Source of the DNA: CAYLWW01 sp964387585 | GTDB lineage: Bacteria; Pseudomonadota; Alphaproteobacteria; Rickettsiales; Midichloriaceae | Assembly (NCBI GenBank): GCA_964387585.1 | Contig: CAYLWW010000078.1 | Coordinates: 1 to 6,739 of the forward strand | Direction of reading: 5' to 3' | DNA: 6,739 bases | Shown here: one piece after another, positions 1 through 6,607 of the stretch | How positions within the stretch are numbered: position 1 is the stretch's first letter | How the letters are laid out: each line of letters opens with the position of its first letter | The notes under the pieces: generated by a model | Told to the model about the DNA's origin: nothing | Databases searched by the model: none | Seen by the model: the letters and a program-made list of their open reading frames with translations, nothing else | Translations under genes and position numbers: made by a program

Positions 1-2185
1 TAATGATACCAACTTTAGTATAACTAGTAGCATTATAAATTATATCAGCAATTCCGTTTTTATTTTTTTCTCCAGTGATTAATTCAGGATAACTCTTATA
101 GGATTCTTCTAATTGCTTGCGTTCTTTTTCAGGCAAAGTATTAATAATTTCAGTTAAAAAATTAAGTAATTTTATAGAATCAGCTATACGCCCAGAATTA
201 ACAGTATCGGCACCAAACAAATTCTGCCAGATTTTTTTAGTCACATCTATAGCTAGTAATTTATATTGATCAGGTTGCTTAATATCTTGATTAAATCTCA
301 TTGGAATATTTATTTCAGTACCGCTTATATCGCAATTTTTCATCGAAGATACTTCAGATAAATCAATATTTCCTAATTTAAGGCCTGAAAGATCTAAATC
401 ATTTATATCTCCTTTTACTTTAGTATTCTCCCAATTTACCTTTACATCATCTGTCATTATTCCGTATCTATTACGTAACCCTTCTATAATAGATTTAAAC
501 TGATATCCTGTTAATTCTTTATTAGAAAAATCAAGAGTATCAATTTCACTAATTCTATCACCTTTAGCTATAGAAAATGATAATTTTATTACTTCATTGA
601 CCTTTGCAAATGAAGATTTTTTCTCATCCAATAAACTATTAGCAAAAGCTTTAAGGTCTTGAGGATCTATAGCAGCAGCCATAGAGCCAATCCTTTCCTT
701 TATAAAATCAGGAGTAGCACTAGGAGCTAATGAGTTAACTACAGCTTTTACTAACTTAGTATATGCTTCACTATCTGTTTTTATTGCTGAAAGTATTTGA
801 ATATCTAGTAATTCATTTATCAATTGTTTTGTACTTGTTTGATTTTCTAAATTTTCTAATAATTTTTCTACTACTATAGGATTATCTAATACTGTTGATA
901 TTAAGCCAAAGATAAACTGATTATTTCTTTCATCAACTATAGCAGCAGCTAATTCAGGATAACTGGTACTAACGGCGCTTTTTATAATCTGGGTAATATT
1001 TTCACTACTTGCTATAAACCCTTTAAGTTGCTTATTATCTTTAATTAAATTTAAAGAGTCGCGAATAACTTTTCCGTATTTCTTTATTGTTACTTGCTCT
1101 TGTTCATTTACTCTATCAAGAGACTCAACAACATTACTTAAACCTAGCATTAAAGAATCAGGATTATCAGATTTCAGTAAGCAATAAAATAGATTATTAG
1201 GTGTTTTTTGATCTAATTGTTTATTCTCTCCATCAGTAATTGCTAATATTTTACTATCATAATCAACTGGATCTAATTCATATATTGTGCTTTTTTTCAC
1301 TTTTCGCTTATTATCATTAATATCTACTAACTCTTTTTTTACTCTGTTACTTACATTCACCTCAAAATTAAGATCTTCTATATTTTTATTATTTGCTATA
1401 TTAATAATGCCGTTATCTAGTAACCTCTTACCTAAAGGAGACAATACCATTTTTGCTGTTTGGCTTTCTCCTCTTTCTACTTCTTCTTGATTAGCAATGG
1501 TAAATAAAGTCTTAGTAAATTCTTTTTGTGCATAAGGTAGTTTATCGCTAAGTAATTGATACATCTCTGGAGTTGCAGCTATGTACTTTAATAATTTACT
1601 AGTTTGTCCTAACCAATCAGCTTTTTCCCCTTCTTTTGTATTAACGCACTTGAGAAAACCCTCTGCTAAATTTAATAATTCTTCTCTTTTTTCTTTATTA
1701 TTCAGTATATTAGCTATTTTATTTAAAGTATTTAGATCGGTTATGCCTAACGGATTACTTTCAGGTATAGAAAAAGTTTTAGCAAGATTTTCTAGTAAAC
1801 TAATGTTTTCACCTTCTTCTTTTAAACCTAATTGCTGAACAACATCAAGTAATTTGGTTTCCTTTAAAATACGCTCTGCTAATTCTGTATTAGAAAATTC
1901 TGATGATGAATAAGCGTAGTAAAGTTCCCAAGTTGCATCCCAGTTCTTTAATACTAATGCCGTTAATGACAAGATAGTTTTTAAATTTTGCCAGATAAAT
2001 GAGCTGATACCTTGTATATTAGGATTTTCATCATACTTTTTTTTAAAGTTATCTAAAATTCCTATCAATTCATCATTTTCTGTGAAAGAGTTAATTGCTA
2101 AAACTATTCTATCATGCTTACTAATAGGATTATTTAAATTAACATTAGGGTTAACAATTTTTTCAAATTGGTCAATATTAGGCAT
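1..2185 (-). CDS. Large protein of unknown function, N-terminal 728 residues (3' end outside window)
   Basis: Reading the minus strand from an ATG at 2185 gives 728 codons with no stop up to the window edge, so the gene is real but incomplete at its C-terminus. The protein begins MPNIDQFEKIVNPNVN. It has no signal peptide and no convincing membrane segment; the most hydrophobic stretch is residues about 62-81. Most of it reads as amphipathic alpha-helices rich in Leu, Lys, Glu, Asn and Ile, in helix-loop-helix style. Residues 597-625 look different: they have a five-residue rhythm (LDLSG, LKLGN, IDLSE, then CDISG), like a short pentapeptide-repeat beta-solenoid, with a related LDFSNKELTG at 551-560. 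A basic cluster KRKVKK lies at 293-298. Start choice: the ATG is the first codon of the frame after an AT-rich leader without a Shine-Dalgarno site, about 27 bases below a plausible promoter. It is transcribed divergently from ftsQ. I do not recognise the family; a Rickettsiales-restricted cytosolic or secreted protein is possible but unproven. Confidence 0.85.
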   Translation of the reverse strand, partial: MPNIDQFEKIVNPNVNLNNPISKHDRIVLAINSFTENDELIGILDNFKKKYDENPNIQGISSFIWQNLKTILSLTALVLKNWDATWELYYAYSSSEFSNTELAERILKETKLLDVVQQLGLKEEGENISLLENLAKTFSIPESNPLGITDLNTLNKIANILNNKEKREELLNLAEGFLKCVNTKEGEKADWLGQTSKLLKYIAATPEMYQLLSDKLPYAQKEFTKTLFTIANQEEVERGESQTAKMVLSPLGKRLLDNGIINIANNKNIEDLNFEVNVSNRVKKELVDINDNKRKVKKSTIYELDPVDYDSKILAITDGENKQLDQKTPNNLFYCLLKSDNPDSLMLGLSNVVESLDRVNEQEQVTIKKYGKVIRDSLNLIKDNKQLKGFIASSENITQIIKSAVSTSYPELAAAIVDERNNQFIFGLISTVLDNPIVVEKLLENLENQTSTKQLINELLDIQILSAIKTDSEAYTKLVKAVVNSLAPSATPDFIKERIGSMAAAIDPQDLKAFANSLLDEKKSSFAKVNEVIKLSFSIAKGDRISEIDTLDFSNKELTGYQFKSIIEGLRNRYGIMTDDVKVNWENTKVKGDINDLDLSGLKLGNIDLSEVSSMKNCDISGTEINIPMRFNQDIKQPDQYKLLAIDVTKKIWQNLFGADTVNSGRIADSIKLLNFLTEIINTLPEKERKQLEESYKSYPELITGEKNKNGIADIIYNATSYTKVGII

Positions 2186-2218
2186 TTTTTTAATAAATAA
2201 TGTTCACACATATAAATG

Positions 2219-2248
2219 ATATTAAAGGTAAAAATTCATTTTTAGCAA
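2219..2248 (-). promoter_or_regulatory. Candidate sigma-70-type promoter for the large minus-strand gene
   Basis: On the minus strand a TTGCTA hexamer (complement of 2243-2248; 4 of 6 matches to TTGACA) is followed after 18 bases by TAATAT (complement of 2219-2224; 4 of 6 matches to TATAAT). Transcription would begin near 2212, giving a leader of about 27 bases before the ATG at 2185. The spacing and position fit, but chance matches are common in DNA this AT-rich. Confidence 0.35.
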
Positions 2249-2286
2249 TATCTTTTAATATATCAAAATAAGAGAATAAGTTTAAG

Positions 2287-2308
2287 ATATTCTTTTATAA
2301 AAGAATAT
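2287..2308. repeat. Perfect 22-base palindrome in the divergent intergenic region
   Basis: The half-site ATATTCTTTT (2287-2296) and its exact reverse complement AAAAGAATAT (2299-2308) flank a central AT, so the whole 22 bases are self-complementary. The site lies 102 bases upstream of the large gene and about 204 bases upstream of ftsQ. It could be an operator for a dimeric regulator, a transcript hairpin, or an accident of AT-rich DNA, although 22 perfect bases including one G/C pair per arm is longer than most chance palindromes in so short a region. It cannot be needed as a terminator for the flanking genes, because both run away from it. Confidence 0.6.
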
Positions 2309-2512
2309 TAATTTATAGATTTTTGCTAATTTATAAACTATACATGTTCTCCAAAATGTCTTATATTATGCTTTACTAAACAGCCAATTGCTAAGCTTTT
2401 GTAATATTTTCTTATAAAGGGAAGTTTAAAAACAGATTTTATGTTAAGTTATGTTATTATAAATTTATAAAAATCACCTTTATAAAAAAACTAATTACGG
2501 TAGAGATATATT

Positions 2513-3307
2513 GTGGTATTAAAATACGTTAGTTATAATCCACATACTAGAAGTATCAAAGGGATAATAGCTCCTAGAGTTAATCAAAGCAGGTTTATCA
2601 AGTTAAAGTTAATTTCTTTTATAGCTTTAATATTATCACTTTCTTATTTACATACGTTTTTTTATGAAGCGACTTTGAAGTTGATAAAACCTATAACTAG
2701 TTTAAAAGAGCAATTTGTTGTGAAAGAAATAAATATATATGGTAATAGTAGTTTAGATTCTAATAATATTTTAAATCATATAGATATTTATTTAGGCCAG
2801 TCTATCACAGAATTATCATTAAGTTCTATGATAGGTAAGTTAAATCAGCTAATGCAAGTAAAGAGTGCTGAAATCACTTTAAAGCTACCATGCATATTAA
2901 ATATATATGTAACTGAACATCAACCTCGAGCAATATGGAAAAATGGAAATAAGTTTTTTTTAATTAATGAAGAAGGAGATGTAGTTGGAGACAATATAAG
3001 CAATGTTGATAAATCGAAGTATATAATAATTTTTGGTAATAATGCTAATTTTAAGTTTAGAGATTTAGAAAATTTACTGATTAATAATCATATATATGAT
3101 AAAGTTGCATCTTTGTATTTTATCAATCAGCGTAGGTGGAATATTTTTTTAAATAATGGTACATTAATAAAATTACCTAGCAATAACATAGAATCAGCAG
3201 TTGAAAAGTTAAGTTATTTACTAAAACAAAAAGAGTTTGCAGATGTTGAAATGATCGATTTACGTTTATCACCAAAACGCTTATATATTAAGCGTCATAA
3301 TCACTAG
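2513..3307 (+). CDS. ftsQ: Cell division protein FtsQ (POTRA-domain divisome linker)
   Basis: FtsQ is a bitopic inner-membrane protein that links cytosolic and periplasmic divisome parts by binding FtsB and FtsL. The 264-residue product has the expected order: a cytosolic N-terminus of about 30 residues, one membrane segment at 31-50, a POTRA domain from about 68 (FVVKEINIYGNSSLD) to about 136, and the beta-rich FtsQ/DivIB domain to the end. Family-like motifs are VTEHQPRAIWKN (133-144), FFLINEEGDVV (148-158), RRWNIFLNNGTLIKLP (207-222) and MIDLRLSPKRLYI (247-259). Its length is typical for the family. The start is GTG: a stop codon (TAG at 2501-2503) lies just upstream in frame, and no earlier ATG, GTG or TTG intervenes. 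A poor GGTAGAG (2499-2505) is the only Shine-Dalgarno-like stretch. It is followed 99 bases later by ftsA, the usual partner, but its usual upstream neighbours (murB, ddl) are missing. Confidence 0.93.
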   Translation: MVLKYVSYNPHTRSIKGIIAPRVNQSRFIKLKLISFIALILSLSYLHTFFYEATLKLIKPITSLKEQFVVKEINIYGNSSLDSNNILNHIDIYLGQSITELSLSSMIGKLNQLMQVKSAEITLKLPCILNIYVTEHQPRAIWKNGNKFFLINEEGDVVGDNISNVDKSKYIIIFGNNANFKFRDLENLLINNHIYDKVASLYFINQRRWNIFLNNGTLIKLPSNNIESAVEKLSYLLKQKEFADVEMIDLRLSPKRLYIKRHNH

Positions 3308-3369
3308 TTGAAGTTTTACTTATAATTATCATTTGTTAAGTTTGATAAAACAAAGTATAAAAACTTCAA
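3308..3369 (+). repeat. Nested stem-loop between ftsQ and ftsA
   Basis: TTGAAGTTTT (3308-3317), starting directly after the ftsQ stop codon, is exactly complementary to AAAACTTCAA (3360-3369). Inside lies a second inverted repeat, TTTGTT (3332-3337) with AACAAA (3349-3354). The transcript could therefore fold into a two-tier hairpin between the two genes. No U-tract follows, so it is not a classical intrinsic terminator. A role in processing, stability or attenuation between ftsQ and ftsA is inference. Confidence 0.5.
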
Positions 3370-3406
3370 TAATAAAAATTTAAATACTTGAAATAATTAT
3401 TAGACG

Positions 3407-4645
3407 ATGCTCTTGCAACGCAATAACATTGTAGCTGTTTTGGATATAGGTAGCTCTAAGGTAGTCTGTCTAATAGCTAAACTTCAAACAGATGGACAAT
3501 TAGAGGTATTAGGAACCGGCTATCACATAGCACAAGGAATATGGGCTGGTATAATTACCGATATCGAAGCTGCTGAAAATTCCATTATTCAAACCGTTGA
3601 GGCTGCTGAATTAGCTGCTGGAGAGCGAGTTAAAAAGATATATGTTAGCATATCTTCCAACATACTGTTATCACAGAAAATCACTTCTGACATGAATATA
3701 GTAGGTAGAGAAATAAACTATAAAGATCTAAATAAGTTGCTTCTTGAGATGCTAAATCATTATCAAAAACAACCTATAGAGATAATACATAGTTTCGTTT
3801 ATGATTACATGTTAGATGGGAATAGCGGTATAGTAAGCCCTATAGGATTATATGGTAACAATCTTACATGTTATACTCATGTATTATCTTCACCTATAAA
3901 TACACTATTAAACATAACAAATTGCATAGCTAAATGTGGATTAGTAGTAGAGAATTACATATCTTCTGCATATGCTAGTGGTTTAGCGTGTTTATCACCT
4001 GATGAAATGAAACTTGGAGTAACTTTGATTGAGTTTGGAGGCGGCAATACTTCTATTTCTATATTCGAAAATGGTCAATTAGTTTTTACTGATGGGATAC
4101 CATTAGGTGGTATTAATGTTACTAATGATATAGCTAAAGGTTTATGCACTAGTTTTGCTAATGCTGAGCGCATAAAAAACTTATTTGGTGGTACTGTTAT
4201 TACTACTAATGATAGTAGCGAAGTAATAGAAGTTCCGATTGGAGACTTAGAAAATAATGAAGTTAATATGGTAAGTCGAGCATTATTAATTGAAATAATT
4301 CGTGCTCGGATAGAAGAAATTATAGAATTAATTGCAGTAAAATTAAATGGAAGCGGTAATCAATTAAATAATAAAATAGTTATTACTGGAGGTAGTGCTA
4401 GTATACAAGGTTTAAAGGAGTTAGTTAGCCATATTTTCTCTACTAAGGTTAGATTGGCTACTCCTAAGTCACTACTAGGGATTGATCCTACGATAAATGA
4501 TTTGAGCTTCTCTACAGCTACCGGAATGTTAATTCATATAGCTGAACAGTTAAGTAATAATCAGTATAACCGTAAAGGAAATAATAGTAAGGGCGAAAAT
4601 TCAATAAAACGTCAGTTTTTAAATTGGTTTAAAAATTACTTTTAA
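3407..4645 (+). CDS. ftsA: Cell division protein FtsA (actin-like membrane anchor of FtsZ)
   Basis: FtsA is a cytosolic ATP-binding protein of the actin/Hsp70 fold that tethers FtsZ to the membrane and recruits later divisome proteins. The 412-residue length is normal. Visible elements: phosphate-1 motif VLDIGSSKV (11-19), the family's IAQGIWAGIITDIEAAE stretch (41-57), the FtsA-specific 1C domain at about 84-165, phosphate-2 motif EFGGGNTSISIF (209-220), the adenosine motif KIVITGGSASIQGLKELV (323-340), and a C-terminal amphipathic membrane-targeting helix IKRQFLNWFKNYF (400-412) after a low-complexity Asn/Lys/Ser linker (384-399). The phosphate-2 motif is slightly unusual: Glu replaces the common Asp, and Asn replaces the first of the common Thr pair. 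The ATG lies 99 bases after ftsQ with no Shine-Dalgarno site. ftsZ, the usual next gene, does not follow. Co-transcription with ftsQ is likely but unproven. Confidence 0.95.
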   Translation: MLLQRNNIVAVLDIGSSKVVCLIAKLQTDGQLEVLGTGYHIAQGIWAGIITDIEAAENSIIQTVEAAELAAGERVKKIYVSISSNILLSQKITSDMNIVGREINYKDLNKLLLEMLNHYQKQPIEIIHSFVYDYMLDGNSGIVSPIGLYGNNLTCYTHVLSSPINTLLNITNCIAKCGLVVENYISSAYASGLACLSPDEMKLGVTLIEFGGGNTSISIFENGQLVFTDGIPLGGINVTNDIAKGLCTSFANAERIKNLFGGTVITTNDSSEVIEVPIGDLENNEVNMVSRALLIEIIRARIEEIIELIAVKLNGSGNQLNNKIVITGGSASIQGLKELVSHIFSTKVRLATPKSLLGIDPTINDLSFSTATGMLIHIAEQLSNNQYNRKGNNSKGENSIKRQFLNWFKNYF

Positions 4646-4722
4646 TAATTAAGCTAGCTTTTATTGATAAAATCATCATTCAATTTAATCATTTTCAATC
4701 AATATAAATATATTTTCAAAAT

Positions 4723-5469
4723 ATGGCAGGGCATTCTAAATTTAAAAATATAATGCATCGTAAAGGAGCTCAAGATAAAAAAAGAGCTAAAATGTTTACT
4801 AAAGTAATGAGAGAAATTATAGTTTCAGCCCGTATCGGAGGGGCAGATCCGCAATTTAACCCTAGGCTTAGAGGAGCTATAATAGATGCTAAAAACATAA
4901 ATATGCCTAGAGATAAGATAGAAAATGCTATCAATAAAGCTCAGTCTAATGAAGTAGGAGATAATTATGAAGAGGTTCGTTATGAAGGTTATGGACCTCA
5001 TGGTACTGCGATAATTGTTGAGGGGTTGACTGATAATAGAAATCGTACAGCTAGTGAAGTAAGATCTGCATTTACTAAGTTTGGGGGATCATTAGGTGAG
5101 TTAGGTAGTGTGAGTTATTTATTCCAACACGTAGGCATGATTATTTATAATAGCAATGTAACTGATGTTGATTCAATGTTAGAATATGCTTTAGAAGCAG
5201 GAGCTGATGATTGCGCATTTACAGACGATGAGTATGAAATTATTTGTACTATAGAAAAATTCAATAAGGTTAAAGAACTACTAGAATCAAAGTTTGGTGA
5301 AGCTAAAAGTGCTAACATTACTTGGAAACCTAATGTAAAAGTTAATTTAGATAATGAGAGCGCAATTAAAGTTTTAAAGTTTATAGAAGCTCTAGAAGAT
5401 AGCGATGATGTCCAAACAGTTATTGGTAACTTCGTTATTCCTGATGAAGTGTTAGATAAGGATGATTGA
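4723..5469 (+). CDS. yebC: YebC/TACO1-family protein (translation or transcription factor)
   Basis: The 248-residue product matches the YebC family along its whole length, starting with the hallmark MAGHSKFKNIMHRKGAQDKK (1-20), then MPRDKIENAI (61-70), YEGYGPHGTAIIVE (87-100), TDNRNRTASEVRSAFTKFGG (103-122), LGSVSYLFQHVG (127-138) and a C-terminal domain ending near GNFVIPDEVL (235-244). Family members were first described as DNA-binding regulators (PmpR). More recent work on bacterial YebC2 and mitochondrial TACO1 points to ribosome association and relief of stalling at proline-rich stretches. The sequence alone does not tell me which subgroup this is. The acidic tail (DEVLDKDD) is typical. 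The ATG is fixed by the conserved N-terminus, and no Shine-Dalgarno site precedes it. It lies 77 bases after ftsA; that gap holds a short AAGCTAGCTT palindrome (4651-4660) but no clear terminator. Confidence 0.95.
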   Translation: MAGHSKFKNIMHRKGAQDKKRAKMFTKVMREIIVSARIGGADPQFNPRLRGAIIDAKNINMPRDKIENAINKAQSNEVGDNYEEVRYEGYGPHGTAIIVEGLTDNRNRTASEVRSAFTKFGGSLGELGSVSYLFQHVGMIIYNSNVTDVDSMLEYALEAGADDCAFTDDEYEIICTIEKFNKVKELLESKFGEAKSANITWKPNVKVNLDNESAIKVLKFIEALEDSDDVQTVIGNFVIPDEVLDKDD

Positions 5470-5505
5470 ATACTAAAAGAGTAATTTTTCCTTTTAAAAA
5501 TATTT

Positions 5506-5985
5506 ATGAAGTGTTTATTTTTACTTATCTATTTAATGATGATCCAAATCAATGGCTCTCTTTCTGCTGCTGCATTACCTGCTCCTATGGATGAGGAACA
5601 GTTGTTGTCTCATAGTAATTTTGTAGGTGAGATTCTTGTTTTAGGAGTAACGAGAGTTGCTGATGATGATAAATCATATTCTAACTATACAGTAGCGTCT
5701 TATAACGCTTGGTTAAAAGTTGATAAGGTATTGAAAGGTAATTTAAAACCTTCTGATACTATACTAGCTTGTTGGCATGAATTACCCAAGCTTGGATACG
5801 TTGGTGGATGGTATATATCTTTTCAACCAGGTGAATTAGCAAAAGTTTATATGGTTTGGGATGAAGATAATAAGTGCTATAAAGCTACTAGTTGGACAGC
5901 AAAGCAGCTTATTGATTCTAATAACAATGTTTTAGAGACTCGTATGCTAGATGAAGTTAAATTTGTAGAATTAAAAAAATCGTAA
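5506..5985 (+). CDS. Small predicted exported protein, unknown function (TIMP-like OB-fold resemblance)
   Basis: The 159-residue product begins with a standard signal peptide: a Lys at position 2, a hydrophobic core LFLLIYLMMIQI (4-15), and an Ala-rich end SLSAAALP, so cleavage after about residue 22 or 23 is likely. There is no lipobox. The mature part of about 136 residues has two Cys (89 and 124) that could form a disulfide in the periplasm. The segments HSNFVGEILVLGV (36-48), NAWLKVDKVLKGNLKPSDTI (67-86) and ISFQPGELAKVYMVW (104-118) follow the pattern of small secreted beta-barrel domains of the netrin/TIMP-like OB-fold kind (Val-Gly-Glu-hydrophobic, then hydrophobic-Lys-Val-x-Lys-Val-Leu-Lys-Gly, then Pro-Gly-Glu followed by a hydrophobic strand). 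That resemblance is recalled from pattern only. The ATG is 36 bases after the yebC stop, so co-transcription with yebC is plausible. No Shine-Dalgarno site is visible. Confidence 0.8.
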   Translation: MKCLFLLIYLMMIQINGSLSAAALPAPMDEEQLLSHSNFVGEILVLGVTRVADDDKSYSNYTVASYNAWLKVDKVLKGNLKPSDTILACWHELPKLGYVGGWYISFQPGELAKVYMVWDEDNKCYKATSWTAKQLIDSNNNVLETRMLDEVKFVELKKS

Positions 5986-6043
5986 TAAAGAGTAGGGGAG
6001 TTCTGAAGCTTTATTTATCTTAAGTATACTTCCTAAGTTATAT

Positions 6044-6089
6044 TTAATAATTTAATATTTGATATAAATCTATAATATTAAATTATTAA
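6044..6089 (+). promoter_or_regulatory. 16-bp perfect inverted repeat covering the ribosome-loading zone of the peptidase gene
   Basis: TTAATAATTTAATATT (6044-6059) and its exact reverse complement (6074-6089) are separated by a 14-base loop (6060-6073). The right arm ends four bases before the GTG start at 6094. In RNA this would form a 16-pair all-A/U hairpin over the region where a ribosome would bind. In DNA it would be an inverted repeat close to a promoter. It could lower translation or serve as a protein-binding site; neither is shown. Confidence 0.6.
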
Positions 6090-6093
6090 TAAA

Positions 6094-6600
6094 GTGTATA
6101 TATCTGCTTCAAAGCAAGTTGTTAAATCTGCCCGTAGTTGGCTAGGTACTCCTTTTCATTTTCAAGCTAGGACTAAAAATATTGGTTGTGATTGTTTAGG
6201 TTTAATTATCGGCATAGCTGATGAAATTAAAGCTATATCTATTTTAAGTTATAAGTTACTGACATTACATGATTATAATCTATATGATCATAATATAGAT
6301 GGTGATAAGTTATTTAAGGAATTTCCAAAGCATTTTTTCAGTTGGCCGATTATAAATAATAATTTATTACCTGGACGTATTTTATTATTTAGCTTTCCTC
6401 TATTTAGGTATCATTTAGCTATTATTAGTAATATTGATCAGCATCAGGTTCGCATAATACACGCCTGTATCAATGTTGGTAAGGTTTCAGAGCACTTAAT
6501 GCCTACATTATGGCAGAAATATTTATGCGGAATATTTTCTTTTTGTAAAAGCTATGAAAAGGTTATACCACTAAAAAATGAAGAGCTGCTAGAGAAGTGA
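6094..6600 (+). CDS. NlpC/P60 peptidase of the phage / gene-transfer-agent type
   Basis: The 168-residue product is a cysteine peptidase of the NlpC/P60 fold, the enzyme class that cuts peptide stems of peptidoglycan. It matches the subfamily in alphaproteobacterial prophages and gene transfer agents (the RcGTA orfg14 type): ARSWLGTPFHFQ (13-24), then GCDCLGLIIGI (31-41) with the probable catalytic Cys at 34, YHLAII (106-111) with the probable catalytic His at 107, and IIHACINVGKVSEHLMPTLW (121-140), in which His123 is a candidate third polar residue. The length is slightly above the usual 140-150 because of a C-terminal extension of about 15 residues. There is no signal peptide, as in phage tail-associated members. 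The start is GTG; an in-frame TAA (6079-6081) excludes earlier standard starts, and the N-terminal motif begins soon after. It is followed by structured repeats rather than by other tail genes, so it stands alone here. All visible active-site residues are kept, so it is probably not a pseudogene. Confidence 0.85.
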   Translation: MYISASKQVVKSARSWLGTPFHFQARTKNIGCDCLGLIIGIADEIKAISILSYKLLTLHDYNLYDHNIDGDKLFKEFPKHFFSWPIINNNLLPGRILLFSFPLFRYHLAIISNIDQHQVRIIHACINVGKVSEHLMPTLWQKYLCGIFSFCKSYEKVIPLKNEELLEK

Positions 6601-6607
6601 TGAGAAG

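Larger units (their letters stand above)
2186..2512. other. Divergent intergenic region between the large gene and ftsQ
   Basis: These 327 bases separate two divergently transcribed genes and should hold the promoters of both. I see no RNA gene and no convincing protein-coding frame. They contain a short AT hairpin (TAAAAA at 2229-2234 with TTTTTA at 2239-2244), a perfect 22-base palindrome at 2287-2308, and a weak plus-strand promoter candidate for ftsQ: TTGCTA at 2388-2393 and TATAAA at 2413-2418, with a spacer of 19, longer than ideal. That would leave a leader of about 90 bases before ftsQ. TTGCTA also occurs at 2323-2328 on the plus strand. Confidence 0.5.

Noticed and set aside
1287..1838. 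Plus-strand open frames at 1287-1490 and 1581-1838
   Set aside because: Both lie wholly inside the long minus-strand gene, encode low-complexity Leu/Ser/Phe-rich peptides typical of its antisense, and have no recognisable domain.
226..1996. Possible internal duplication in the large protein (IWQN at residues 64-67 and 652-655)
   Set aside because: The shared motif is only a few residues and the surrounding sequences do not align.
2511..2513. TTG at 2511 as an alternative ftsQ start
   Set aside because: It is out of frame with ftsQ and meets a TAA within four codons.
4651..4660. AAGCTAGCTT palindrome after ftsA as an intrinsic terminator
   Set aside because: Only ten bases with no room for a stable loop, and no strong T-tract; too weak to call.
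4661..4722. Promoter for yebC (TTGATA at 4664-4669, TATAAA at 4703-4708)
   Set aside because: The two hexamers are 33 bases apart and neither has a good partner at normal spacing.
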